Source: Hippasteria phrygiana
Lineage: Eukaryota > Echinodermata > Asteroidea > Valvatida > Goniasteridae
Reading direction: 5' to 3'
Assembly: GCA_037893225.1 (NCBI GenBank)
Contig: JAZGUH010000074.1
Coordinates: forward strand, 1 to 64,000
DNA length: 64,000 bases
The translations under genes and the position numbers were made by a program. Under the pieces are notes generated by a model that searched no databases, was not told where the DNA came from, and saw only the letters and a list, made by a program, of their open reading frames with translations. The stretch's first letter is position 1. Every line of letters starts with the position of its first letter. Positions 45,951 through 53,834 of this stretch are shown one piece after another.

Positions 45951-45997
45951 GTTTTTTGCTTTTAAAATATTTTTTTTTTTTTTTTTCGTTAAGTAAA

Positions 45998-47269
45998 ATG
46001 AACGCAATTTATGGAAGCAAGCTGAATCCACACAGAAGTTAAAAAAATCCTAGAGCGTTGAAGGGGTTGAGACAATCGATGGTTATTACTCATACTCCTA
46101 GTACCGCGGGGGCTAACAACCTGTTGGTCGTTAAATTTCCTATGTTGAGTCAAGACGATGTAGTCGTGCCGGGTACAGTACGATTAGCTTTTAATATATA
46201 ATCTGAAGGCACTGGCGCCGATGATGAAAGAACTCTATATTATAACGTCGCACGAAATTTAATTAGTGGCGTAAGAGTCAAACTAGAAGGTAAAGAGTTC
46301 GTAGCGTTTGCGGATGCCGATGTATATAACGCGTATAAAGACTTGTGGCGACCAGCCAGTGCGAACGATGCGTATCGAGGACTCGAATCTAGTAACGTCA
46401 CGAAACTCAGAATCGGCGCTAGTGATGGGGATGTTAGCGAGAATGATGGAAAAGACAAAGCGATAGCCGACGCTTACGGTAACCGATATTACATTCCTCT
46501 AGATTTTGAAATGCTTACGGATCATCAGCCTTTTAGTCCATCGACGCTCAAAGATAGACTAACTTATGAATTTACATTTAACGATCACGCGAGCGTAGTA
46601 AAATCTACCGATACTAACGCGAAGTATAACATTTCGGGGTTACATCTCGAGTTTGAAACGGTGACTAATAAAACATTGGCCGATAGTATCAGAAAAAAAT
46701 ATCGAGGTAAAACTCATTTTCTATACGAAAAAGTTCAAAGACATACGGTTGTCAATTTAAACAAGTCCGATACTACTTGGAACATTAATCTTAATCAAGC
46801 CATTAAGAGTCTCAAAGGTATACTTCTTTTATTTAAAGAATTGGGCGAAAAAGATCCTCAAATTTTTTATAATCCAAAGATCGAAAAAGTAGACGTTACG
46901 ATAGAGGGTAAGCCAAATCAATTGTATAGTCAGGGCATGAGGCGTTATCAACACTGGGATGAGATTACCAAGTTTTTCGGCGACTCTAATACAGAATTTG
47001 GTGCTAGTGTGTGCAAAGACTTAGACTTAGACGATATGACGCTAGGAGATTACTTAAGCACTAGTTACGGTCTTTGGCTAGATACGAGGGTGACTGATGA
47101 TAATAAACGTCACGGTTCTGGCAGGAAAATAGGAGAAGTAAGTGGCGGTATTTCTCTCCATTTAGAAAGAAAGGCTGAGACAGCTGGTGGACTATCGTGT
47201 TACGTTTTCTTGGTGATGGATGGTCAGTTGGTTCTCGAAGATGGAAGATTTAGCGGTAGTTACTCTTAA
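45998..47269 (+). pseudogene. MCP: Major capsid protein (double jelly-roll), two in-frame stops near the N-terminus
   Basis: One continuous frame of 424 codons from ATG 45,998 (leader GTTAAGTAAA) to TAA 47,267-47,269, interrupted by TAA at 46,040-46,042 and 46,199-46,201. Characteristic blocks are YYNVARNLI, NRYYIPLDFEMLTDHQPF, LTYEFTFND, KSDTTWNINLNQAIKSLKGILLLF, FYNPKIEKVDVTIEGKPNQL and YSQGMRRYQHWDEI, as in Polinton and adintovirus hexon-like proteins. Length is near the lower end for the family. Downstream of the second stop 356 codons are open to the end. The packaging ATPase follows after 25 bp. Confidence 0.9.
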
Positions 47270-47294
47270 AAATAGTCCTTACTATTAAATAAGC

Positions 47295-47924
47295 ATGTTT
47301 CCAAAAGCACCACACTGCGCGCTAATATGCGGTAGGACTAATTCGGGTAAAACTAAATATATTTTAGATCTATTAGAAACTGAGTATAAAGATCACTTTG
47401 AAAATATCGTAGTTATTTGTCCTACGTTGAGCAACAACAAGACTTATCGCGAGAGACTTTGGTTGTGGTTAGATCCCGAGATATACCTATGCGATTTAGA
47501 GGTAGAAATGGTGTCTCTCAACGAAGCTTTAGAATTTTATAGAGCTCGATTTAAAGGACCGCACGTTTTATTTTTGATAGACGATTGTAGCTCGGAACAA
47601 GAAATAAAATATCGTAAGGCGACGTTCGGGAAAAATACTTGCGTTTTAACGAAATTGGCGTTTAGCGGTAGGCACGACAATCACTACTGTTGGTTGATGA
47701 CTCAAAAGTATAATTGCGTAATGACGGATTTTAGAGCTCAAACTGCATTTGTCGTATTGTTTTATTGCAAAGATAAAAATAGTTTCGATCAATGTCTCGA
47801 TGAAAATGATGCAGTTCCTTTAGAAGAAAGATCGAGAATTAAAAAGATTTTAAGAGATGTACCTTTTAGTAAATTGCTGGTAAAAACTGATCCTCCAGTC
47901 TGTTGGCAGTTGATCTATAGTTGA
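47295..47924 (+). CDS. ATP: FtsK/HerA-type DNA packaging ATPase
   Basis: Intact, 209 residues, the usual size for Polinton ATPases. Walker A is GRTNSGKTK (residues 13-21), Walker B is VLFLIDD (91-97) and a TQK motif follows (LMTQKY, about residue 136). It would drive DNA into the capsid. It lies 25 bp after the capsid gene, as in other Polintons and related viruses, with TATTAAATAAGC before its ATG. The last codons (LIYS, stop) are part of a minisatellite that continues downstream, so the present C-terminus may have been reshaped by repeat expansion. Confidence 0.93.
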   Translation: MFPKAPHCALICGRTNSGKTKYILDLLETEYKDHFENIVVICPTLSNNKTYRERLWLWLDPEIYLCDLEVEMVSLNEALEFYRARFKGPHVLFLIDDCSSEQEIKYRKATFGKNTCVLTKLAFSGRHDNHYCWLMTQKYNCVMTDFRAQTAFVVLFYCKDKNSFDQCLDENDAVPLEERSRIKKILRDVPFSKLLVKTDPPVCWQLIYS

Positions 47925-48078
47925 TCTATAGTTGATCTATAGATAACTGTTAGATAACTGTTAGATAACTGTTAGATGATCTATAGATAACTGTTAGATG
48001 ATCTATAGATAACTGTTAGATGATTCTATAGATAACTGTTATATGATCTATAGATAACTATAGATTATCTAGTCATCT
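47906..48078 (+). repeat. Minisatellite of GATCTATAG / GATAACTGTTA words
   Basis: TTGATCTATAG repeats three times, then AACTGTTAGAT and GATGATCTATAGAT alternate about eight times before decaying. CTATAG and TCTATAGA are self-complementary, so the tract can form many short hairpins. It starts inside the ATPase stop region. Confidence 0.9.
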
Positions 48079-48200
48079 ATAAAATATGATAGAATATCTA
48101 GACCTATTATTAAAACTAGTAATAGCCATCAACTTATCTTTATTTTCTTACGATTATATGTCTTGTAGAAATAAGATTTAAAAATATAGTTCTATTTTAA

Positions 48201-48905
48201 ATGAGCAAATCGATAGAATCTCTAAGCACGTTATCTCAAGAACCTCATCCAACAGTAGCTGCTACGCCCATAGGGCATAGCTTAGCGAATACGAGCGAGT
48301 CTCCAGATCCTAAAAATAGACTTTTAGGCGTAGTTGCTGGTGGTGATTCTAAAAAATATTTCGGTAAAGAATACTCCGTTAATGAAATAGAAAATTTAAC
48401 TGCGGAAAAACAAGAAAAGCTGTATAAAAGATACGAAGCCAAGCTTGGTAAAGAAATGATAGTCAGTTTGGGAGGTTGCGTGTTGACTCTTTACGCAAAA
48501 GCTTTAGGCATGACTTTGCCGCTGGCTTCGCCATTCGGTTATAAACTTTGTTTAGATTCTGAAGAAGCCCTCGTTAATGACTTAGAAAAAGATCCTGTCA
48601 TTTCTAGCAGTATGTCCAATTTACTTTGCGAAGTGCATTACAATTATGGAGTTTATTTATCTCCTTTGGTGGCTTTGTTGATCACGACTAAACATTTACA
48701 GGTAGATAGTAGTAATAATAGTATTACAAATAATAATAGTATTACTATAAAAGATGAATCCAGAAACGACGGATCAAGTAGCAGAGACTCCTCAAGAGAC
48801 TTCCCAGCCTCCCCAAGAGAATCCTCAGCCTCCACAAGAGACTCCCCAGCCTCCCCAGCCTCCCCAAGAGACTCCCCAACAGCCGGCTCTAGCAAGAGTC
48901 ACTAA
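48201..48905 (+). CDS. Conserved Polinton-type protein, unknown function
   Basis: 234 residues from ATG with leader TTCTATTTTAA. The N-terminal 180 residues look like a folded, mainly helical protein with a KYFGKEYSVNEIENLTAEKQEKLYKRYEAKLG segment split over a charged helix (about residues 52-85) and hydrophobic stretches (VSLGGCVLTLYAKALGMTL; LSPLVALLITT). The last ~55 residues are low complexity (SRD/SPR) and overlap the next ORF in another frame, so the ancestral stop was probably nearer 48,750. Position beside the ATPase fits an accessory or membrane-associated virion protein (inference). Confidence 0.6.
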   Translation: MSKSIESLSTLSQEPHPTVAATPIGHSLANTSESPDPKNRLLGVVAGGDSKKYFGKEYSVNEIENLTAEKQEKLYKRYEAKLGKEMIVSLGGCVLTLYAKALGMTLPLASPFGYKLCLDSEEALVNDLEKDPVISSSMSNLLCEVHYNYGVYLSPLVALLITTKHLQVDSSNNSITNNNSITIKDESRNDGSSSRDSSRDFPASPRESSASTRDSPASPASPRDSPTAGSSKSH

Positions 48906-49002
48906 AAAAAGAGTAAAAGACCCTAAAAGAGTAGAATTAGGAAAGAGACTGGCTGAAAGAAACAGAAAGATGAAAGAACAAATAAAAAAATGCAAAGTAT
49001 AG
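48754..49002 (+). CDS. Proline/glutamine-rich small basic protein overlapping the previous ORF
   Basis: 82 residues starting MNPETTDQVAETPQ, with PQPPQETPQ-type repeats (residues 14-42) and a basic C-terminal helix (KDPKRVELGKRLAERNRKMK). The P-rich N-terminus plus KDPK-xx-xxGK-xx-xE helix is a layout I recognise from other Polintons, so this frame is favoured over the SRD/SPR frame in the 152-bp overlap. Could bind nucleic acid through the basic helix (inference). Confidence 0.55.
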   Translation: MNPETTDQVAETPQETSQPPQENPQPPQETPQPPQPPQETPQQPALARVTKKRVKDPKRVELGKRLAERNRKMKEQIKKCKV

Positions 49003-49037
49003 AAGAAGAAGCTCCCTAGCAAACGCAAACAGTTACG

Positions 49038-49208
49038 ATGGGAGACATTCCGAGCTGGGGATACGCGATAGTTGGTTTTGCTGTTTTAGGAATTGGATAT
49101 CTCGCGCTTAAAAAGAGTAAACCGGCGGAAGACGTTGTAGATCCGCAGCAAAAAGTACGGGTTACGTTCATAACCCCTAAAGTTGAAGAACTATTAGAAA
49201 TGGAATAA
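49038..49208 (+). CDS. 56-residue single-pass membrane protein
   Basis: Short ORF: MGDIPSWGYAIVGFAVLGIG opens directly into a membrane segment (residues 9-24), followed by KKSK as a positive-inside stop and a 30-residue acidic tail. Too short for usual ORF cut-offs. Small membrane proteins of this kind recur in Polintons. No leader motif before this ATG. Confidence 0.55.
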   Translation: MGDIPSWGYAIVGFAVLGIGYLALKKSKPAEDVVDPQQKVRVTFITPKVEELLEME

Positions 49209-49221
49209 ATAAAAGTTAGAC

Positions 49222-49329
49222 GTAGAAGATACGGTTAAAATCACCGCTACGGTAGGTAGCGCTCTAGCTACTCAGACTTGGTTGGTGAGCCAAGGAGTAA
49301 TTCCTCAGAATGTAGTAAATACTACTTAA
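49222..49329 (+). pseudogene. Start-less coding fragment, unknown
   Basis: Thirty-five open codons (VEDTVKITATVGSALATQTW then LVSQG) ending in TAA 49,327-49,329. No ATG in frame after the preceding stop at 49,210. It may be the tail of a short gene whose start was lost by an indel. Confidence 0.3.
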
Positions 49330-49354
49330 AATATAAAATATACGACTTAATAAA

Positions 49355-49622
49355 ATGGCTGAAGGTGGAGAATTTATATCTATGGATGACTTAGGTCGAG
49401 AAGACGAACAAAATGATGCTGATGATGATTTTCAAGATGCCAATGGCGACGATGGCGACGATGTTTTGAATGGGACAACTATAATGAAGAGACTGATTTT
49501 TCGATTCCACCTCCTACGACGACGGATGAAGCTGGTAATATTATAGATAAACGTCGTGATATATATAAAGAAGGTATAGCTAATAAATTGTATGGTTTTA
49601 TGAAAGAAAAAGGCTTAATTGG
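49355..49622 (+). pseudogene. Acidic Polinton protein, frameshifted and cut by the array junction
   Basis: ATG 49,355 follows CTTAATAAA. The first part is strongly acidic (DDFQDANGDDGDD). Similarity to coding sequence continues in another frame after about 49,470 (DFSIPPPTTTDEAG..., KLYGFMKEKG) and stays open until 49,622, where tRNA-unit DNA begins. So the gene has one frame change and no natural 3' end. Confidence 0.55.
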
Positions 49623-49755
49623 GCCATCGTTTACTTTTGTTTCAAGTAAGAATTACATGGAATTGTATGTGTTACGTTTTGTAAGTTTCTTCCAAGATCA
49701 CCCTCCTCACTTCTCGACGGTAGAAGTTTTAAGCTTCCTTTGAAATATCCAGCAA

Positions 49756-49829
49756 GTCCCCGTGGCGTAATGGATCAGCGCGTTGGACTTCTAATTCAAA
49801 GGTTCCGGGTTCGAGTCCCGGCGGGGATG
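49756..49829 (+). tRNA. tRNA-Arg(UCU)
   Basis: Same body as the left array; T4 terminator. Confidence 0.95.
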
Positions 49830-50104
49830 AACTTTTGTGTGTGTCCGAACTATTTTTTGTTGAATATTTTGTCCCGATTTTCCTTCACCATTTGATGTTT
49901 GTTCAGGAACTCTCCCATCTCTTTGTCACGACCTAAAGTTCCGAGTGACCACCAATACCAGTTAATAACACACTTTATGTATCCTCGATTACAGTGTCAA
50001 AGGTTGGAAATTAAACATTTGCTGATTGTCGCAGATCATACCATATGCATTTCGAAGCCAGAAAGTAATAATTTTCTAAATGTTTTCAAATTCCACTGTT
50101 GTGA

Positions 50105-50186
50105 GATGAGGTGGCCGAGTTGTTAAGGCGATAGCCTGCTGATCCATTGTGCTCTGCACGCGTGGGTTCGAATCCCATCCTCGTCG
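50105..50186 (+). tRNA. tRNA-Ser-like pseudogene
   Basis: Anticodon stem reads ATAGC/TCCAT with two mismatches, the loop is CTGCTGA, G18-G19 region is GAGTTG, and acceptor starts GATGAGG. GCT is still in place but the fold is doubtful. Confidence 0.65.
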
Positions 50187-50368
50187 AAATTCAGTGTTTT
50201 TGGAAGCTGTTTATGTCTTCTTTGCCTTAAGTGCAGCCATCGTATACTTTTGTTTCAAGTAAGAATTACATGGAATTGTATGTGTTACGTTTCGTAAGTT
50301 TCTTCCCATATCAGCCTCCTCACTTCTCGACGGTAGAGGTTTTAAGCTTCCTTTGAAATATCCAGCAA

Positions 50369-50442
50369 GTCCCCGTGGCGTAATGGATCAGCGCGTTGGA
50401 CTTTTAATTCAAAGGTTCCGGGTTCGAGTCCCGGCGGGGATG
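50369..50442 (+). tRNA. tRNA-Arg body with UUU anticodon
   Basis: Identical to the tRNA-Arg(UCU) consensus except one C-to-T change in the anticodon loop (CTTTTAA), giving TTT at 50,403-50,405, which reads lysine AAA/AAG codons. All stems, A/B boxes and a T4 terminator are intact. Confidence 0.85.
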
Positions 50443-50719
50443 AACTTTTGTGTGTGTCCGAACTATTTTTTGTTGAATATTTTGTCCCGATTTTCCTTCA
50501 CCATTTGATGCTTGTTCAGGAACTCTCCCATCTCTTTGTCACGACCTAAAGTTCCGAGTGACCACCAATACCAGTTAATAACACACTTTATGTATCCTCG
50601 ATTACAGTGTCAAAGGTTGGAAATTAAACATTTGCTGATTGTCGCAGATCATACCTATATACATTTCGAAGCCAGAAAGTAATGATTTTTCTAAACGTTT
50701 TTAAAATCCACTGTTGTGA

Positions 50720-50801
50720 GACGAGGTGGCCGAGTGGTTAAGGCGATGGACTGCTAATCCATTGTGCTCTGCACGCGTGGGTTCGAATTCCATCCTCGTC
50801 G
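50720..50801 (+). tRNA. tRNA-Ser(GCU)
   Basis: Intact body with one T-stem change giving a G-U pair (GTGGG/TTCCA side). Confidence 0.9.
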
Positions 50802-50973
50802 AAATTCAGTGTTTTTGGACGCTTTTTATGTCTTCTTTGCCTTAAGTGCAGCCATCGTTTACTTTTGTTTCAAGTAAGAATTGTATGTGTTACGTTTTGT
50901 AAGTTTCTTCCAAGATCACCCTCCTCACTTCTCGACGGTAGAAGTTTTAAGCTTCCTTTGAAATATCCAGCAA

Positions 50974-51047
50974 GTCCCCGTGGCGTAATGGATCAGCGCG
51001 TTGGACTTCTAATTCAAAGGTTCCGGGTTCGAGTCCCGGCGGGGATG
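50974..51047 (+). tRNA. tRNA-Arg(UCU)
   Basis: Consensus body; T4 terminator. Confidence 0.95.
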
Positions 51048-51322
51048 AACTTTTGTGTGTGTCCGAACTATTTTTTGTTGAATATTTTGTCCCGATTTTC
51101 CTTCACCATTTGATGTTTGTTCAGGAACTCTCCCATCTCTTTGTCACGACCTAAAGTTCCGAGTGACCACCAATACCAGTTAATAACACACTTTATGTAT
51201 CCTCGATTACAGTGTCAAAGGTTGGAAATTAAACATTTGCTGATTGTCGCAGATCATACCATATGCATTTCGAAGCCAGAAAGTAATAATTTTCTAAATG
51301 TTTTCAAATTCCACTGTTGTGA

Positions 51323-51404
51323 GATGAGGTGGCCGAGTTGTTAAGGCGATAGCCTGCTGATCCATTGTGCTCTGCACGCGTGGGTTCGAATCCCATCCTC
51401 GTCG
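51323..51404 (+). tRNA. tRNA-Ser-like pseudogene
   Basis: Carries the same anticodon-stem damage as the copy at 50,105, one dimer earlier. Confidence 0.65.
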
Positions 51405-51586
51405 AAATTCAGTGTTTTTGGAAGCTGTTTATGTCTTCTTTGCCTTAAGTGCAGCCATCGTATACTTTTGTTTCAAGTAAGAATTACATGGAATTGTATG
51501 TGTTACGTTTCGTAAGTTTCTTCCCATATCACCCTCCTCACTTCTCGACGGTAGAGGTTTTAAGCTTCCTTTTAAATATCCAGCAA

Positions 51587-51660
51587 GTCCCCGTGGCGTA
51601 ATGGATCAGCGCGTTGGACTTTTAATTCAAAGGTTCCGGGTTCGAGTCCCGGCGGGGATG
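51587..51660 (+). tRNA. tRNA-Arg body with UUU anticodon
   Basis: Second UUU copy, anticodon at 51,621-51,623; rest consensus. Confidence 0.85.
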
Positions 51661-51935
51661 AACTTTTGTGTGTGTCCGAACTATTTTTTGTTGAATATTT
51701 TGTCCCGATTTTCCTTCACATTTGATGTTTGTTCAGGAACTCTCCCATCTCTTTGTCACGACCTAAAGTTCCGAGTGACCACCAATACCAGTTAATAACA
51801 CACTTTATGTATCCTCGATTACAGTGTCAAAGGTTGGAAATTAAACATTTGCTGATTGTCGCAGATCATACCATATGCATTTCGAAGCCAGAAAGTAATG
51901 ATTTTTCTAAAAGTTTTTAAAATCCATTGTTGTGA

Positions 51936-52017
51936 GACGAGGTGGCCTAGTGGTTAAGGCGATGGACTGCTAATCCATTGTGCTCTGCACGCGTGCGTTC
52001 GAATTCCATCCTCGTCG
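51936..52017 (+). tRNA. tRNA-Ser(GCU), T-stem mismatch
   Basis: GTGCG in the T stem breaks one pair and the D arm reads GGCCTAGTGG. Anticodon arm is intact. Confidence 0.75.
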
Positions 52018-52189
52018 AAATTCAGTGTTTTTGGACGCTTTTTATGTCTTCTTTGCCTTAAGTGCAGCCATCGTTTACTTTTGTTTCAAGTAAGAATTGT
52101 ATGTGTTACGTTTTGTAAGTTTCTTCCAAGATCACCCTCCTCACTTCTCGACGGTAGAAGTTTTAAGCTTCCTTTGAAATATCCAGCAA

Positions 52190-52263
52190 GTCCCCGTGGC
52201 GTAATGGATCAGCGCGTTGGACTTCTAATTCAAAGGTTCCGGGTTCGAGTCCCGGCGGGGATG
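52190..52263 (+). tRNA. tRNA-Arg(UCU)
   Basis: Consensus body; T4 terminator. Confidence 0.95.
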
Positions 52264-52538
52264 AACTTTTGTGTGTGTCCGAACTATTTTTTGTTGAATA
52301 TTTTGTCCCGATTTTCCTTCACCATTTGATGTTTGTTCAGGAACTCTCCCATCTCTTTGTCACGACCTAAAGTTCCGAGTGACCACCAATACCAGTTAAT
52401 AACACACTTTATGTATCCTCGATTACAGTGTCAAAGGTTGGAAATTAAACATTTGCTGATTGTCGCAGATCATACCATATGCATTTCGAAGCCAGAAAGT
52501 AATAATTTTCTAAATGTTTTCAAATTCCACTGTTGTGA

Positions 52539-52620
52539 GATGAGGTGGCCGAGTTGTTAAGGCGATAGCCTGCTGATCCATTGTGCTCTGCACGCGTGGG
52601 TTCGAATCCCATCCTCGTCG
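52539..52620 (+). tRNA. tRNA-Ser-like pseudogene
   Basis: Third copy of the damaged form described at 50,105. Confidence 0.65.
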
Positions 52621-52802
52621 AAATTCAGTGTTTTTGGAAGCTGTTTATGTCTTCTTTGCCTTAAGTGCAGCCATCGTATACTTTTGTTTCAAGTAAGAAT
52701 TACATGGAATTGTATGTGTTACGTTTCGTAAGTTTCTTCCCATATCACCCTCCTCACTTCTCGACGGTAGAGGTTTTAAGCTTCCTTTTAAATATCCAGC
52801 AA

Positions 52803-52877
52803 GTCCCCCGTGGCGTAATGGATCAGCGCGTTGGACTTTTAATTCAAAGGTTCCGGGTTCGAGTCCCGGCGGGGATG
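52803..52877 (+). tRNA. tRNA-Arg body with UUU anticodon and one extra acceptor C
   Basis: 75 nt because the acceptor reads GTCCCCCG. Anticodon TTT is at 52,838-52,840. Confidence 0.75.
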
Positions 52878-53153
52878 AACTTTTGTGTGTGTCCGAACTA
52901 TTTTTTGTTGAATATTTTGTCCCGATTTTCCTTCACCATTTGATGCTTGTTCAGGAACTCTCCCATCTCTTTGTCACGACCTAAAGTTCCGAGTGACCAC
53001 CAATACCAGTTAATAACACACTTTATGTATCCTCGATTACAGTGTCAAAGGTTGGAAATTAAACATTTGCTGATTGTCGCAGATCATACCATATGCATTT
53101 CGAAGCCAGAAAGTAATGATTTTTCTAAAAGTTTTTAAAATCCACTGTTGTGA

Positions 53154-53235
53154 GACGAGGTGGCCGAGTGGTTAAGGCGATGGACTGCTAATCCATTGTG
53201 CTCTGCAAGCGTGCGTTCGAATTCCATCCTCGTCG
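53154..53235 (+). tRNA. tRNA-Ser(GCU), variable-arm and T-stem mismatches
   Basis: Variable arm GTGC/GCAA has one mismatch and the T stem reads GTGCG. Last gene of the array. Confidence 0.75.
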
Positions 53236-53286
53236 AAATTCAGTGTTTTTGGAAGCTGTTTATGTCTTCTTTGCCTTAAGTGCATC

Positions 53287-53423
53287 GAGATGCGACGGGG
53301 AATTGGAAGGTGCAAACTACATAATGCGCGCTGCAATTATTGGGCTAAGCAGGTGCGTGCGCACAACACGGCTTCTACGAAATTCCCAAGACGTTGTTAC
53401 TGGCCGTTCGTGCTTAATATTTT
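53287..53423 (+). repeat. Tail of a B unit
   Basis: 137 bp matching the last 137 bp of the B units (58,330-58,466), starting abruptly two bases after the tRNA array. Confidence 0.9.
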
Positions 53424-53482
53424 GTCGTGATAACGCCCTCTCGCGGCGGCCGGTTATCGCGTATATGCGTAACAACGTCTTG
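53387..53482. repeat. 14-bp inverted repeat across the B/A junction
   Basis: CAAGACGTTGTTAC at 53,387-53,400 is mirrored by GTAACAACGTCTTG at 53,469-53,482. Variants of the same word occur inverted within B (55,938-55,973 against 58,421-58,456), so it marks repeat-element ends. Confidence 0.7.
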
Positions 53483-53505
53483 AACCAAGACTAGGTAGAC
53501 AACTG

Positions 53506-53828
53506 TACTCTCTTAATGTAAAAGAGTGAAAAACTCAATCTCAAAAAGAGTGAATCCCTTCTCAAACCACTCGAAAAGAGTGAATCTCTCATAAAAACCA
53601 CTCGAAAAGAGTGAAAACCACTCGAAAAGAGTGAAATTTCCACTCTTTCAAGGAACCATATAAGGGACAACTCGAAAAAGAGTTGTCCCTTATTATGGCT
53701 CCACGAAAGAGTGGAAATTTCACTCTTTTCGAGTGGTTTTTATAAGAGATTCACTCTTTTCGAGTGGTTTGAGAAGGGATTCACTCTTTTTGAGAGTGAG
53801 TTTTTCACTCTTTTACATTAAGAGAGTA
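53506..53828. repeat. 323-bp foldback palindrome with ACTC-GAAAA-GAGT repeats
   Basis: Outer ends TACTCTCTTAATGTA and TACATTAAGAGAGTA are exact complements. Each arm has several CACTCGAAAAGAGTG words, themselves near-palindromes, and the centre is AAGGGACAACTC/GAGTTGTCCCTT. The two arms differ mainly in repeat number. Confidence 0.9.
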
Positions 53829-53834
53829 GGCCTA

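Larger units (their letters stand above)
37875..49622 (+). mobile_element. Polinton/Maverick (adintovirus-like) element, right-truncated
   Basis: The hallmark set is present: protein-primed DNA polymerase B, retroviral-type integrase, double-jelly-roll capsid protein and FtsK/HerA-type packaging ATPase, plus short membrane and accessory genes in both orientations. Genes are packed tightly with divergent pairs separated by about 40 bp and one convergent pair whose stops overlap. No adenovirus-like cysteine protease and no terminal inverted repeats were found. The right end stops inside a gene at the junction with a tRNA array (49,622/49,623). The left boundary is uncertain and is placed at the first likely polymerase codon. 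Composition is more AT-rich than the flanks. Confidence 0.92.
49623..53284 (+). repeat. Second tRNA array: six short ~608-bp units (three 1,216-bp dimers)
   Basis: Each short unit has tRNA-Arg then tRNA-Ser and equals the long unit with about 822 or 833 bp removed from its main spacer. Two junction types alternate: AAGAATT-ACATGGAATTG and AAGAATTGTATG, differing by a 10-bp piece flanked by GAATT. The first and last bases of the array are adjacent in the unit (GTGCA | GCCATCG), so the block holds a whole number of units. Dimers share features such as the damaged tRNA-Ser and the UUU tRNA-Arg. Confidence 0.93.

Noticed and set aside
48653..48895. Minus-strand ORF over the PQ-rich segment
   Set aside because: Low-complexity antisense of two overlapping plus-strand frames.
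42438..49208. Adenovirus-like cysteine protease in the Polinton
   Set aside because: I looked for the His-Asp/Glu-Cys pattern in every small gene and gap and found none; it may lie beyond the truncated right end.
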